Of a DNA stretch of 64,000 nt, positions 1-11,300 are shown in pieces (within the stretch, counting starts at the first letter, position 1; each line of letters begins with the position of its first letter). The DNA lies in contig CM060076.1 of assembly GCA_030533445.1 (NCBI GenBank), positions 6,582,501-6,646,500 of the forward strand, in the 5' to 3' direction. The stretch comes from Cyprinodon diabolis. Lineage: Eukaryota > Chordata > Actinopteri > Cyprinodontiformes > Cyprinodontidae. Both the position numbers and the translations under genes were made by a program. Below the pieces are notes generated by a model. The model did no database searches, was not told the origin of the DNA, and saw only the letters and a list, made by a program, of their open reading frames with translations.

Positions 1-985
1 CTGTCATGAAAAGATCAGATCCAGGTCGCATATGGGGGGGGGGGAGGAATGTGATTTGGATGACTTCAGGCTGCGGTGTGAACGTAGCCTTTTTCCTGCT
101 CTTGTTGTAAATGACTTTCACCTGGCATTTGTTGTTAAATGGTCTATAGGACTCAAATGAAATGCAAAACATTTAATTTGTACATTTTTAATATTAATAG
201 GAAATTAAAATGTAATGTTTCAGGGGATTCAATGAGGTAATACAATATCATAAATTTAGCTAAAATCTTAAAGCTTAATCTGCTAAATATAGAATTCAGC
301 TCTTTTTATTTATTTTTTCACTTCTTTTATGCCTACATTAGTTTTCTTAATGGCACCAAAGGAGGAAAGAATCTAAATGATCAAATAAAAATTATTTCTA
401 AGATAGATTAGATGATGTATTACAACTTTTATATACATTTCAAACATATTTTAAAATACTTAATAGATGTCTTTGAAAAAGAAAACAAGAATTCAAATGT
501 TAAATCAGTGTTATAACAAAACCCTTTGATTAAAAGATTTAACACCTTTCTGCTCTTTTTATTTTCAGCTCTTAAAAGCAAATACATTTAAGGAAAATTC
601 CCCAACTAAGCCCCTGACCTTTGATCTAGAAATGTGTGGCAAGCACTTTCTAATATTTCTAAGTATCCAGAAATCTGATTTTTTAAAAAAAGTTTAAATA
701 AACTATTCCGTCTGCAGAAGAGATTCCTAAAAACCCAGATCTAACGTCTAGCCGACCATCCAGCTTCTCCTCCTCTACACCTCCATCACCGCGTAGTGCC
801 AGCCGTCTGTGTCTTTTGGATCTCTGTAACGGTGGCCTGAGTTTACATTAAGTGGTTTCTGTGGGAACATCCTCCAGTGTCCAGCCCACTCTGCCTCCTA
901 GCATCTAGACCTCAGGGAGAAAAGCTACTCTGGTGAGGAAGAGATTTGGGTTTCAGGTTCTGGAGCTCGACCAGCTGTTCTGGGG
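1..985. other. Possible 3' untranslated sequence or intron
   Basis: No conserved exon found. If the exon at 986-1093 is real, this is its 3' untranslated region. Minus-strand AATAAA hexamers lie at 558-563, 305-310 and 309-314. Bases 740-1000 are more balanced in composition than the AT-rich sequence around 150-700. A run of G lies at 35-45. Otherwise nothing. Confidence 0.35.
558..563 (-). terminator. Possible polyadenylation signal AATAAA
   Basis: The + strand TTTATT here reads AATAAA on the minus strand, about 425 nt after the stop codon of the candidate terminal exon. Two further overlapping copies are at 305-314. Hexamers are frequent in AT-rich DNA, so this is weak support. Confidence 0.2.
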
Positions 986-1093
986 TCAACCGCCGGGCTT
1001 CTGATGTGAGATTATCTCCTCATATTTCTTCTGTCTTATGTGGTGAGGGTCGAGCCGGAGCCGCTCAGAGAGTTCAATCAGCCCAGTGGGGAT
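986..1093 (-). CDS. Candidate alternative terminal exon of afdn
   Basis: After a strong acceptor (pyrimidine tract then ttcttcag, ending at 1094) the minus strand is open for 35 codons, IPTGLIELSERLRLDPHHIR then QKKYEEIISHQKPGG, followed by TGA. The phase (0) matches the donor of the exon at 2179, so splicing would give a protein ending in this tail. The tail is amphipathic and charged, unlike random intron. I do not recognise it. It may be a short-isoform end or chance. Inference only. Confidence 0.4.
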   Translation of the reverse strand: MPTGLIELSERLRLDPHHIRQKKYEEIISHQKPGG

Positions 1094-2178
1094 CTGAAGA
1101 AACTGGGAGGGATTAGTGGGTGTGTGTGGGCTCTGAATGAGCGACCGGCTGGGTCTATGAACATGTATGGTATGAATGAGGGTGTGTGGAGTAAATGTAA
1201 AGCATATGGTTTGTGGGGATGGGGAGGCTGGTTGGAGTGGGCAGCATTCCCTAAACACACCTTTAGATGCTGCATGGAATGTGGAAAAAAAATAAAATAA
1301 ATCCAAACCTCAAAATTAAAACTCCTAAAAGCTTCCCGCCTAAGAAAACCTCCCTGACATCTACATGATGAGAAAACTCATGCTTTCTGGTGGGTGGGAG
1401 CACAGACCATGACAGCAAGACATCACAGAGGGTGGGGGGGGGGATCAGGATGAAAACATGCAACTGGACAACTTTAAAATGAGTAAAAACAGCATTAAAA
1501 TACGGTCGCAGCAACAAAAAAAAATTTACTAACTGTTCTAACAGAAAAAAATAAAAACATTTGCTTCCAGACGTTAATGGATGGTTTTCAATAACCAGCG
1601 GCCTGCAGCTCACAGGACAATGCACCAGCGTGATCATATTATGAAACAACAAACATGGAGGATTCTGTCTTAAACAAAACAATGTGGATGAAAGCATGAG
1701 AGACCAAACCACTGGTTATTCAAACACTCAAAGGAATGCAACATGTTTGAGCATAAGGCAAACCATCTTACATAGAATATCTTAATGTTGATATATATTT
1801 TTTTTCTGTGCACTTAATGCAACAGAGATTCTAAATAATATCAAAAATCAATTTATTGTATAAAATGCTGGAAAAAAACAGAGTAAATGGACCTTAAAAA
1901 AGAAGCAAAAATTGAGTTGCATTAATGACGGCTCAACTATACAGAAATACAAAATGTATTTAATGCGACAGTAACTGAAAATCCAAGAGTTGGACAAATA
2001 CTGTTAAATCCTAATCCTGTCATTAGATTAAAACAAGATGTAATTAATCTAAAAAAAAAAAAAAAATAATCTGCAGCAGCAAACCAACAGTCTTATCCCA
2101 GAAGATGTTCTCATCTTTATTTAAAGTTAGGAAAAAGCTTTAATCTGGTCTTTAACATTTTCTCAGAAAGAAACTGAC
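1094..2178 (-). other. Intron between last firm exon and candidate terminal exon
   Basis: AT-rich DNA with poly-A tracts (for example 2050-2066) and no recognised repeat family or gene. Open frames on either strand here show no known domain. Confidence 0.4.
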
Positions 2179-2313
2179 CTTCTCCCCCGCCTCTCGTTTG
2201 ACTCTCTCCTCCTCCCTCCACCTCCTCTCTTCCTCCTGCTTCGCTCGCTCCTCGGCCTCCCTCTTCCGGATCTCCTCCAGCTGCTGCTTACGCCGCCGCT
2301 CCTCGTCTTGCAG
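2179..2313 (-). CDS. afdn: afdn exon: Glu/Arg-rich coiled coil, last firm exon
   Basis: 135 nt, 45 codons, phase 0 at both ends. It encodes [20 protein letters not shown] and continues to [13 protein letters not shown]. Afadin normally continues with more coiled coil and a third proline-rich region. Those exons are not recognisable between 1 and 2178, so they either lie beyond the left edge or are replaced here by the exon at 986-1093. Confidence 0.93.
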
Positions 2314-5300
2314 CTGATAGTTGGCAGATCCACAGACAGACACACACACGACACGCCATGAGGCACACATGCAGACAGGGAAATCGTTACAACAGCAATC
2401 ACTGATATCAATTCAAGCAATATGAGATCATTAATGCTGAAAACTATCTGGACACTAACTTGAAACAATATGGCTTGTCTAAATGGGCTGCTCCAGAGGA
2501 AGGAACAGCATGCACAGCAAACTCACAACACAAGCAGAAAATCCCACATCTGACCATGCAAACACCGACATGCAACAGCAGCAGCAACCACAACAACGAC
2601 GCAGAGCAACAACGTTAAAGCCCCCCTCCCTCCAGATACTAAATCTGTCCAAGAAATACACCTAAGACTTCGAAAACAATGGAGAATGCTGCAAAATAAA
2701 CATAAAATAAACAAAAAAAAAACCACCTATTTCTTTAGCCTGGATGGTGGATAAAGGGTCAGTTCAACCAAATCGCAAAAAAAACTGACTTTCTATAAGT
2801 GATTGTGAAATATAAAAAATTTAATGTGTTAAAGCTCGACATCCCAACTAGGGATTCCCCAATCTGATGTTGGAGTCAGAAACCATTTAGCCAAAAAAAA
2901 AAAAAAAAGGTGAATCTGAAATGATTGCCCTGCGTCTAAAAATTGATAGAAAAACTTTGCTTCTGTTTGAACTTGATGTAACTCGTTGACCAACAGGCTC
3001 AGTTGTTCTCAGGTTCAGTAATTTCACTTGATTGAGGTTTTTCTAACATTCCACACAACAAAATGCTTCTGTCTCCTTGAACCCCAGTCGGCCTCAGCAG
3101 ATGGCCGCTCACACTGAGCCTGGTTCTGCTGGAGGTTTCTTCCTGTTAAAAGGGAGTTTTTCCTCTCCACTGTTGCTACAAGCATGCTTAGTGTGAGGGA
3201 TTGTATTTGAGTCAATGAGTCAATGCAATCAACTGGTTTTCCTTAGATAGAAAACTTTGTATCAATTTGACTGTATGATCTGGTTGAACTGTAAAGTGCC
3301 TTGAGATGACATGTGTTGTGAATTTGGCGCTATATAAATAAACTGAATTGAATTGAACAAAATATAAGTATTTGTGCTGATATCGTATCGGGTTGATATG
3401 AGTATCAGCCAGTATGGTATCAGAATATTTTTATCAGCACTAAGCTAACAATTTTATTCTGGTTTATAAACTAAAAAATGTAAGTGCCAGTATCAGCATT
3501 AATGCCTCTAAGGTTATGTTGTACCACAAAAAAAAAAGTATTTCTTTCACTCTCAGTGTTTTTGATGAATAATGCACTTTTGTTATTTTTCTTAATATTT
3601 TCAGACAAGTTGTTATTACATTGACATTTACTTTTGTAAATGTAAATTCCAATAACACTATTGGCTTTAATTTTGATTTTCAAAGTATTTCACTGAGTGC
3701 CCTATAAAGGGTTAACCTGATCTTTATAAAGATGCTGTAAACAGAAAGTGTCAACTTTAGGGGAAACTTACAGCCCTTTCTAATTTAGATATCAGATAAA
3801 TCCAATAAAAAAAAAATTTGATGAAAATCGAAAAGAAAAAAATCAGTTTGTTTTCAAATTTAGACACAAAACTTAAATTCAAAATGTAAAAAACGTTGTT
3901 CTAGATATTAATCCAACCACTAGAGGGCGGCACATGGATATGTTAATTCTTAGAAGAGGCCGTTTCACAATTTAGACAACTTTTAATGTCATTTTGTATA
4001 CGAAATTTCATTTAGTGAGCTTTTCAGACAGGAAATGAACATTTCCATGTGTTTTTCATGAATTTCTTTATTAAAAAAAACAAACACTTTTGTTATTTTT
4101 CCAAATATACTCAGGCAAGTTGGCGTTAATTTTTGCCATTAAAATATTCATATTAATGTTTAAAAAGGTAATAAAGTCTTGTCCTGGATTCCAATAACAT
4201 TATTGGCTTTACATTTTTATTTACAAAGTATTCTAATTTAGATATCAGATAAATCCAATAAAAAAAAAAATTTTTATGAAAATCGAAAAGAAAAAAATCT
4301 GTTTGTTTTCAAATTTAGACACAAAACTTAAATTCAAAATGTAAAAAACGTTGTTCTAGATATTAATCCAACCACTAGAGGGCGGCACATGGATATGTTA
4401 ATTCTTAGAAGAGGCCGTTTCACCATTTAGACAACTTTTAATGTCATTTTGTATACAAAATTTCATTTAGTGAGCTTTTCAGACAAGAAATGAACATTTC
4501 CATGTGTTTTTCATGAATTTCTTTATGAAAAAAAGCACTTTTGTTATTTTTCCTAATATACGCAGGCATTAATTTTTGCCATCAAACTATTCATATTAAT
4601 GTTAAAAAAGGTAATAAAGTCTTGTCCTTTAAATTTTTATTTACAAAGTATTTCACTGAGTGCCCTATAAAGCGTTAAGTAATGGAAATGATAATTTACT
4701 GTCTGGAAAGCTGGAAAGCAAGACCAAATAGATATAATCCTTTTATGGGAACTTTAGTTCATGTTATGTTTAGTTGCTATTGAGCATTACAGTTTAACAT
4801 TTCTGCATAATACATTTTTAAAAGCCTTATTAAACATGAAAATTGATACAGCATGTATATTTATAACATTTCTTACACCTTTGTGGATTTGGAATTATTA
4901 AATAAAATACATTTTACTGAAAAAAATATATATATTCATAAAGAAAAATAGAGATGTGTGGAAAAATAAATGTTAAATGTTTAAAGAAATTATTTGATAA
5001 GTAAAAATCCTGAAAAGGCTGAAATCAGCTGGTTTTCCGGTGTTAAAATGTTAAGCAATCATGTCACTAATCAGACAGAAGTGTCTCTGTAAAGTGTACA
5101 TTTGTTGTGAACTGGTGTTTAATAAATACACTGAATTAGATTAGATTTACATGAAATAAAAAAAAATCTAAAAATAAAAAAGGATTAAACGTAAAAGGTT
5201 TTAAACATTCTTTTTAAAACCAAGTTTTTAATTTATTCTTACAATCAATTTGACTGATCAGCTCTGTTTAGAAATTGATATATTATAGATAAAGCTGCAC

Positions 5301-8300
5301 AATTAAAGTCTGGTCACAATCTTCAACCCACTTTACTTCCTGTTTATAAACATTAACCCTGAGAAGGTGACTTTAATGACTATGGTAACCTGTGGTTGAA
5401 CAGACCCCTTAAAGAAAAAGCTCAGCCATTCGTGCGGATGAACGGATGAATGAACAGAAAGGTGAATAAATGGATTCAGGAACGGCACGATAGTATGATG
5501 TCTTTGCAGGATTTACATGCACGGGTTTCCCTCTGATGTCCCTTAGTGATGAGCTCAGCCATGCAGGTGCCACCTCCATGTCTGCTGCAAACAAAGCTGT
5601 AGCCCCAGAATTCTCACCTCCCCCCCTTTAGGATGTTTTTAGTAGACAAGGAGATGGACCGCCTCCTGAGCAAAACGGCATCAAGCATCCCAGACACGGC
5701 TGCTCTTTAGCTCCTCATGGCTTAGCCCCCCCCCAATCATTCAACCTAACCCCAAAGAAACGATATCTGCAGTTCTTATGGGCAGGGAGAGACGGAAAGG
5801 AAGGGCAGGTGGGCAGCCAAGACAGAAAACAAGAAGTGATGTAAGGCCAGGGACAGGAAACTCAGCATTAACAGGAAGAACATACCAAGTCTAGAACAGA
5901 GATAGCTGGGACAGCAGTCTGCTGCTGAAGAGGAAGAAGAAGAGAACCGAGAGTAAGTGAGGGAGGGCAGATGGGTGAAAGAAAGGAAGAAGGGGAAAAG
6001 ACCAAAATACTGAAGGGGGGGGGGGGATCACAATTAAATTTAATTAATCAAAGATTTAATTAAAAGGAGGGGAGGATGTGGGGAAATGTAAGCAGAAGGA
6101 AGAGGAGGACATACAGTCAAAAGGAAAACATTACTGAAGCTTGTGCTGATTAGTGGAAACCAAAGATCTTAATTTAATCTTTCAGATTTATTTACATTAT
6201 TTACAAAAGGTTTATCAATTACTAGAATTATGTCAATTAATTAGAGCCACGTTTAAACTTCTCTTCCAGGTTTACTTTGCTTGTATTTAAAAGCCCTGCT
6301 GTGCTTAAACTTTATAACGGAGACTGTTTAATTCTTCTTTTTAATTCAAAAATACATTATTCTGAGGCCTAAGCCACCTGGAGCTTTTCCTCAGGAAGCA
6401 TTTGACTTATCAAAACTGTAAAATAAAAGATAAATGACAAATGTTTATTTAGATGCTGAGTCCCAGGTTATGTTTGTCACATTTTGCCTCATAATTTAGC
6501 AAAAAGGCATCTTCCTCTAGAAGATTCACCTTGAAAACAGGGCTATTATTAAGGCTTTAAATAATAATGCATTTAATATATATAATGTATTATAATTTAA
6601 TATAATTCATCCTGAAGAAACATTTTTGGCAGGTAAATATCTACTTTTATCATATTTAGTCATAGATCTAAATCTTTAAGAGATACACAATTATACTCCC
6701 CGTCCTAAAGTAAGATAATCTTTTAGATTTGGCTTTTATTTTTGCTTTGCTTAGAAAAAGCTCTGTAAATATGAGACATTTTTACAAAAGAAGGCCCACT
6801 TTCCTAAAAGAAGGTTCATGATTTAAATATTTAACAAAAAGGCATATAATATAACGGACTTCCACAGAACCAACCAACCATTCTTTACACGCTGCTGATT
6901 GAGAGTTAAAAAGTCAAATATTTACTTTCACTATTTTCAATGCCTGACTTATACTCTAAGGTTGATAAAAAGAAAAGCTGTGTTACGATAGTTTCAATTA
7001 AAAAAGTCAATGATCCTCAGCGTACAGAAAAACTCAGCAGTGGGCAAACTTTGAAATATTATCTTCTTTCTTGTTCTTCATTTATAGAACATTCCATCAT
7101 TTTCATCATATAGCGCAGGGGTCATCGATTAAAATCAGCGGGGTCCGAAAAAAGAAAATGAACCAGTAAAGGCCGGAGACATTTTTAATTATAATCTGTT
7201 ACTTTAAACAGAATTCAACACCGAAATAAAATTATTTTTTTATGCATCCATGTTATACAATGAATTTTCAAATAAAAATTCCCAATCTAAAGTGTTTTTT
7301 GAAGTAGAGAACAACAGTCGTTCAGTTTCCTGACTCACATATATTATAAAACACCTGTTTTCTTTCTTTTTTCATGACTTAATGAGAGCAAATTCATTAG
7401 CTTATATATTCCCAAAAACTAAGACTGTTTGTTTAAATGATTGGGTGCAAACTATTGGTACTTCAACATACCAGGAAGCAGATTTCTCAACTCGATCAAA
7501 ATATTTATTTTAAAATTGCATTGTCAAGTTCAAAAGAAACTTCTCATCTCAGGCCTCAATGAAGAGATGCTGAGTTTGGAAGCAGAGAACAAACATAAAT
7601 CATACAAACCATGTATGATCCTAGTTATTCCCGTTACAAAAATCGACAACAAAACGAAAATATTAAGTGCTCACTTGCGCATGTTTTGCTCTTGAATTTA
7701 ATAATTATCTAGGCCAAGCTCTCCATGAACTCTGAGGAAGTCGGAGCGGAGCAAGACGGGAGGAACAGCGGAGGCTGTAAGCTTTGCTTTGGGCAGGAGG
7801 TCTGGAACGCAGCGGAGACGGAGGATGTGGGATTTCAGGGTTAGAAACTGTCGTGAGACAACATGCGGTAATTTAGAAATGTTTTAAATCAGGTTGGGTC
7901 CGGATTAGCCAGCAGGTGGATCCGGATCCGGACCACGGTCCGCTAATCCATGACCTCTGATATAGAGCATTAAAACATTAATAAAAAACAGATTTATCTA
8001 AAATATTTATTATGTATGAAGTTTAGGTAAATGCTGACCCCTTCAGGTCATAGGTCAGTATTGGTAGCCCTATGAACCATGACCCATGAAGTAGCTCTAA
8101 GCCTTGAAAAGGTCAGTGACCCCTGCTTTAAACTCTACAGGCCTCATTTAACACGGAAAATATTAAAGTTAGATAACAGAAAAGGTTTTAAGGTGAAAGT
8201 CTCTTCTCTCTAAGGGGCATAAGGCACCAGAAAACCTCAGGAACAATGATCTTTATGACAGACCAGATCAAAGTGAGGCGTTTGGTTATTATTCCAAGCA

Positions 8301-11300
8301 AAAAGTTAATTCTATTACAGTTGACAGTCCAGCATGGAGGTGGAGTGGAGTATCAACTCCTCTTTGTGCTAAAAAAATCGACAAAAGTAATGGCTTTAAA
8401 TGGCCTAATCAAAGTCTAGATTTAAACCTTCCACAAACTTCTAAGCAATGAAGAAAGAAAGTTTTAGGAATTGGGACAAAATTCTTCCATAATGATACAG
8501 ACTGATAAACGTGGAGTTGACTTTTTGCACGCCCTGATGCTTTTATCTTAGCTGTTAAAAAGTCAATGATGAACTCTAATTCTGAACTTTTTTTAAGCAA
8601 CTAACTACGTGATTTATTTAGTTGAAAATGTAGATTTTTTGCTACAGTTATAACTACATCAGTGTCTCACTCTGATCAAACACGTTTTAATCCCAGGCTG
8701 GTTGGGAGTGAGGAAGCTGATGAACCGTTGCCCTCCTTCCTGCCCAAACCCTGGCATCCACCCTTCCAGCCAATCAGATTTAAGCAGCTCAGCATGGGAA
8801 AGCGATGACAGAAGCATGTTGCAGATGCACACTGCGCGACATTCACAGTGGGAGGTGCTGCTGCAGAGGAACCCGTTTCCTCCTCTAGCGTTTGAAAAAG
8901 GCGGTTCTGTTTTTCTCCCCATCAGCCTAATTTCCTGCGACTCGCCCTTCGTCGTGCACTTAACTGCAGATTTGTTTCTGGAGTCGGAGCTGATGGGTAA
9001 GATCGCTTGAAAAAAACAGAAGTCAGATTTAAAACTGCCAAAGAAGCCTGTGCACGTGACAATGCCTTTTATTCTCCTCCTTCCGCCAAAATAAAGTTAG
9101 CCTTTCGTCATGGCCGTCCTTCTTACCCTGGCTCTCTTCTCAGCCTCCAGCCTTTGCATGATCAGCTCGTCCATGTCCTCATCGTCCTCCTCCTCTTCAT
9201 CTTCGTCGCTGTGTTTGGATTCCTGCAACCGCTTCTGGAACTGCCACTCCAGCATCAGCTTTCTGAGGCGGTCGCTTTCCTCTGCTGTTCGCTCGGGTTT
9301 CGCCTAAGAAACAGGAACGTGTTAGGAATAAGGATGGATCACTGCCACATCTATATCTGCAATTTTTAACATCCTCCTCGGTCAGACTAGAACGATTTTA
9401 ATAAATGTTTCTAAATTAACAAAAAGACACAGAAACATATCCATTATCAGCAATTTCAATACCGGATGTCAGTTTAATTTTTTTTTTTATTCAGTGCTTT
9501 CTTAGAACCAGAGCACCTTTTTAACCCGGGCAAACACCGTACGATTTTTTGCCCTTCTAGGGCAGAATCTCCAGTAGTGTGAGAATTTTTCGATCGGGCT
9601 GACTTTCAGCCTGATCGTGCGTCATGGTAACGAGGGGCGATCAGCCTCCCACCACCACCTCCTGATCACAAATCGTAAAGTTGGGAGAAAATCAAACATG
9701 TTTGAAATTCAGTCAGCTGTCACAACACTGGAAAAAAATTGAAATCTAGATAAGTTGTTTTTTCTTAGATTGAGGAGGTAAAACGGACATTTTGCTGATG
9801 GAATGGTAAATGGTAAATGGCATGTACTTATATAGCGCCTTTTTTCAAGTCAGGAGACTTGACCAAAGCACTTTACACTACATTCATTCACCCATTCAAA
9901 CACACACTCACACACTGATGGTGGCAAGCTACATTGTAGCCACAGCTGCCCTGGGGCTCACTGACAGAAGCAGGGCTGCCGTATACTGCCGCCACCGGGC
10001 CCTCTGACCATCATCAGTAGACAATGCAGGTGAAGTGTCTTGCCCAAGGACAAAACGACACTGAAAGTCGGAGCTCGAACCGTCAATCCTTTGATTTCAG
10101 GGCAAACTCCTACATCCAACGCCACTGTCGCCCCAAGACAATTTGGAACAAGACAATTTAAACTTAAAACAAGAAAACACAATTGCATTGTCTTATTTCA
10201 AATGCATATTACCTAAATATCGTATTTTAAGAGTGAAAATACTCATTCCATGAGGAAACTATCTTATTTACTTAGTCAAATTAAGGGTAAATACATTTTT
10301 TTATTTCTAGATTGTTTTTCCAGTGTTAGATGTTTCTCAAGCAAATTGTTCGGCGCGCAAAAAAGGATTCTTCCTCTTCCTCTCAGGTGAAAACACAGAA
10401 GCATGGCGTGGGTCTGAGTGAAATTGTTCTTTCCATAACACTGACAGACCGTAGTAGCCACGTTTGCTCAACCATATCTTTGTCCAAATACATTGTTGCC
10501 TTTTCTTTTTAAGGATTTTCAGTACACAAAATTGCACAAATTTTTCCAAAGGCAGCGCATTACCAGTGTTGTATAAAGTACTGAAATCTCAGTGTCAAGT
10601 AAAAGTATAAGTACCTCTCCAAAATAAGACTTTGGTAAAAGTCCAAGTAACTGACTGAAATGTTACCTGAGTAAAAGTCTTAAAATATCTGAATTGGCTT
10701 GTACTTAAGTATAAGAATTACTGTAAAAATAGATGTACTCAAGTAATGTAGTGAGAAGTATAAGTAAAAAGGAGTGCAGTTTGAATGACATTTTTTTTAC
10801 ATGTTTGTAAACTTTGAAGATTAAATTCACTGAAAATAATATACACAACCAAGTGTAGGATACATTTTGACTGGCTTTGCGAAACAGGTGTATCCTATTG
10901 GTGTTGATGAACAAGCCCAGGCAAGACCAGACTTTGTAGTCAGTAGGTGGGGTCAAAACACTTGCGTTTCTCTCGCTGTTTTTTTTTTTTTTTACTTAGT
11001 AACTAAACCAAACATTGAAAATGTATCGGAGTAAAACTAATTAAGTTTGTAAATGTAGTGAAGTAAAAGTGAAAGTTCTCAAAAAAATGTATACTCTTGG
11101 AAAGTATAAAGTACTCCAAAATATACTTAAGTACAGTAGTGTAGTATTTTTACTTCGTTACTATACAACACTGCGCATTACACTCTATTGCGGAGGTCTT
11201 CAACAGGGGGTCCTCGGAGGTTATGCACGGGAGTCACAAAAGTTTTGGTTGATTAGACTTTTTTTTTTATATATTCCCCCCCTGCAATCTTTTCCACTAA

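Larger units (their letters stand above)
2314..9126 (-). other. afdn intron, 6.8 kb
   Basis: Holds an L2 3' end (3065-3355), a tandem duplication (3780-4632), a hAT-type short element (7116-7959) and otherwise AT-rich unassigned DNA, including 4680-7080 and 7970-9120 where I see no gene. Purine-rich tracts occur at 5930-6090. Confidence 0.8.

Noticed and set aside
740..985. Second frame on the minus strand reading RRLTPEQLVELQNLKPKSLP
   Set aside because: It looks protein-like but is out of frame with the candidate exon and has no good acceptor of its own; kept only as part of possible 3' sequence.
2483..2726. Frames with Gln or Cys runs
   Set aside because: They come from a CAG/CAA-rich simple stretch (2570-2600) in the intron, not an exon.
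5409..5594. Minus-strand frame of 61 codons in the 6.8-kb intron
   Set aside because: No phase-compatible splice sites and no similarity to afadin; afadin sequence is continuous without it.
8702..9010. Open frame of 102 codons next to the exon at 9127
   Set aside because: It lies on the opposite strand in the intron, has no known motif and ends shortly before the antisense of the real exon.
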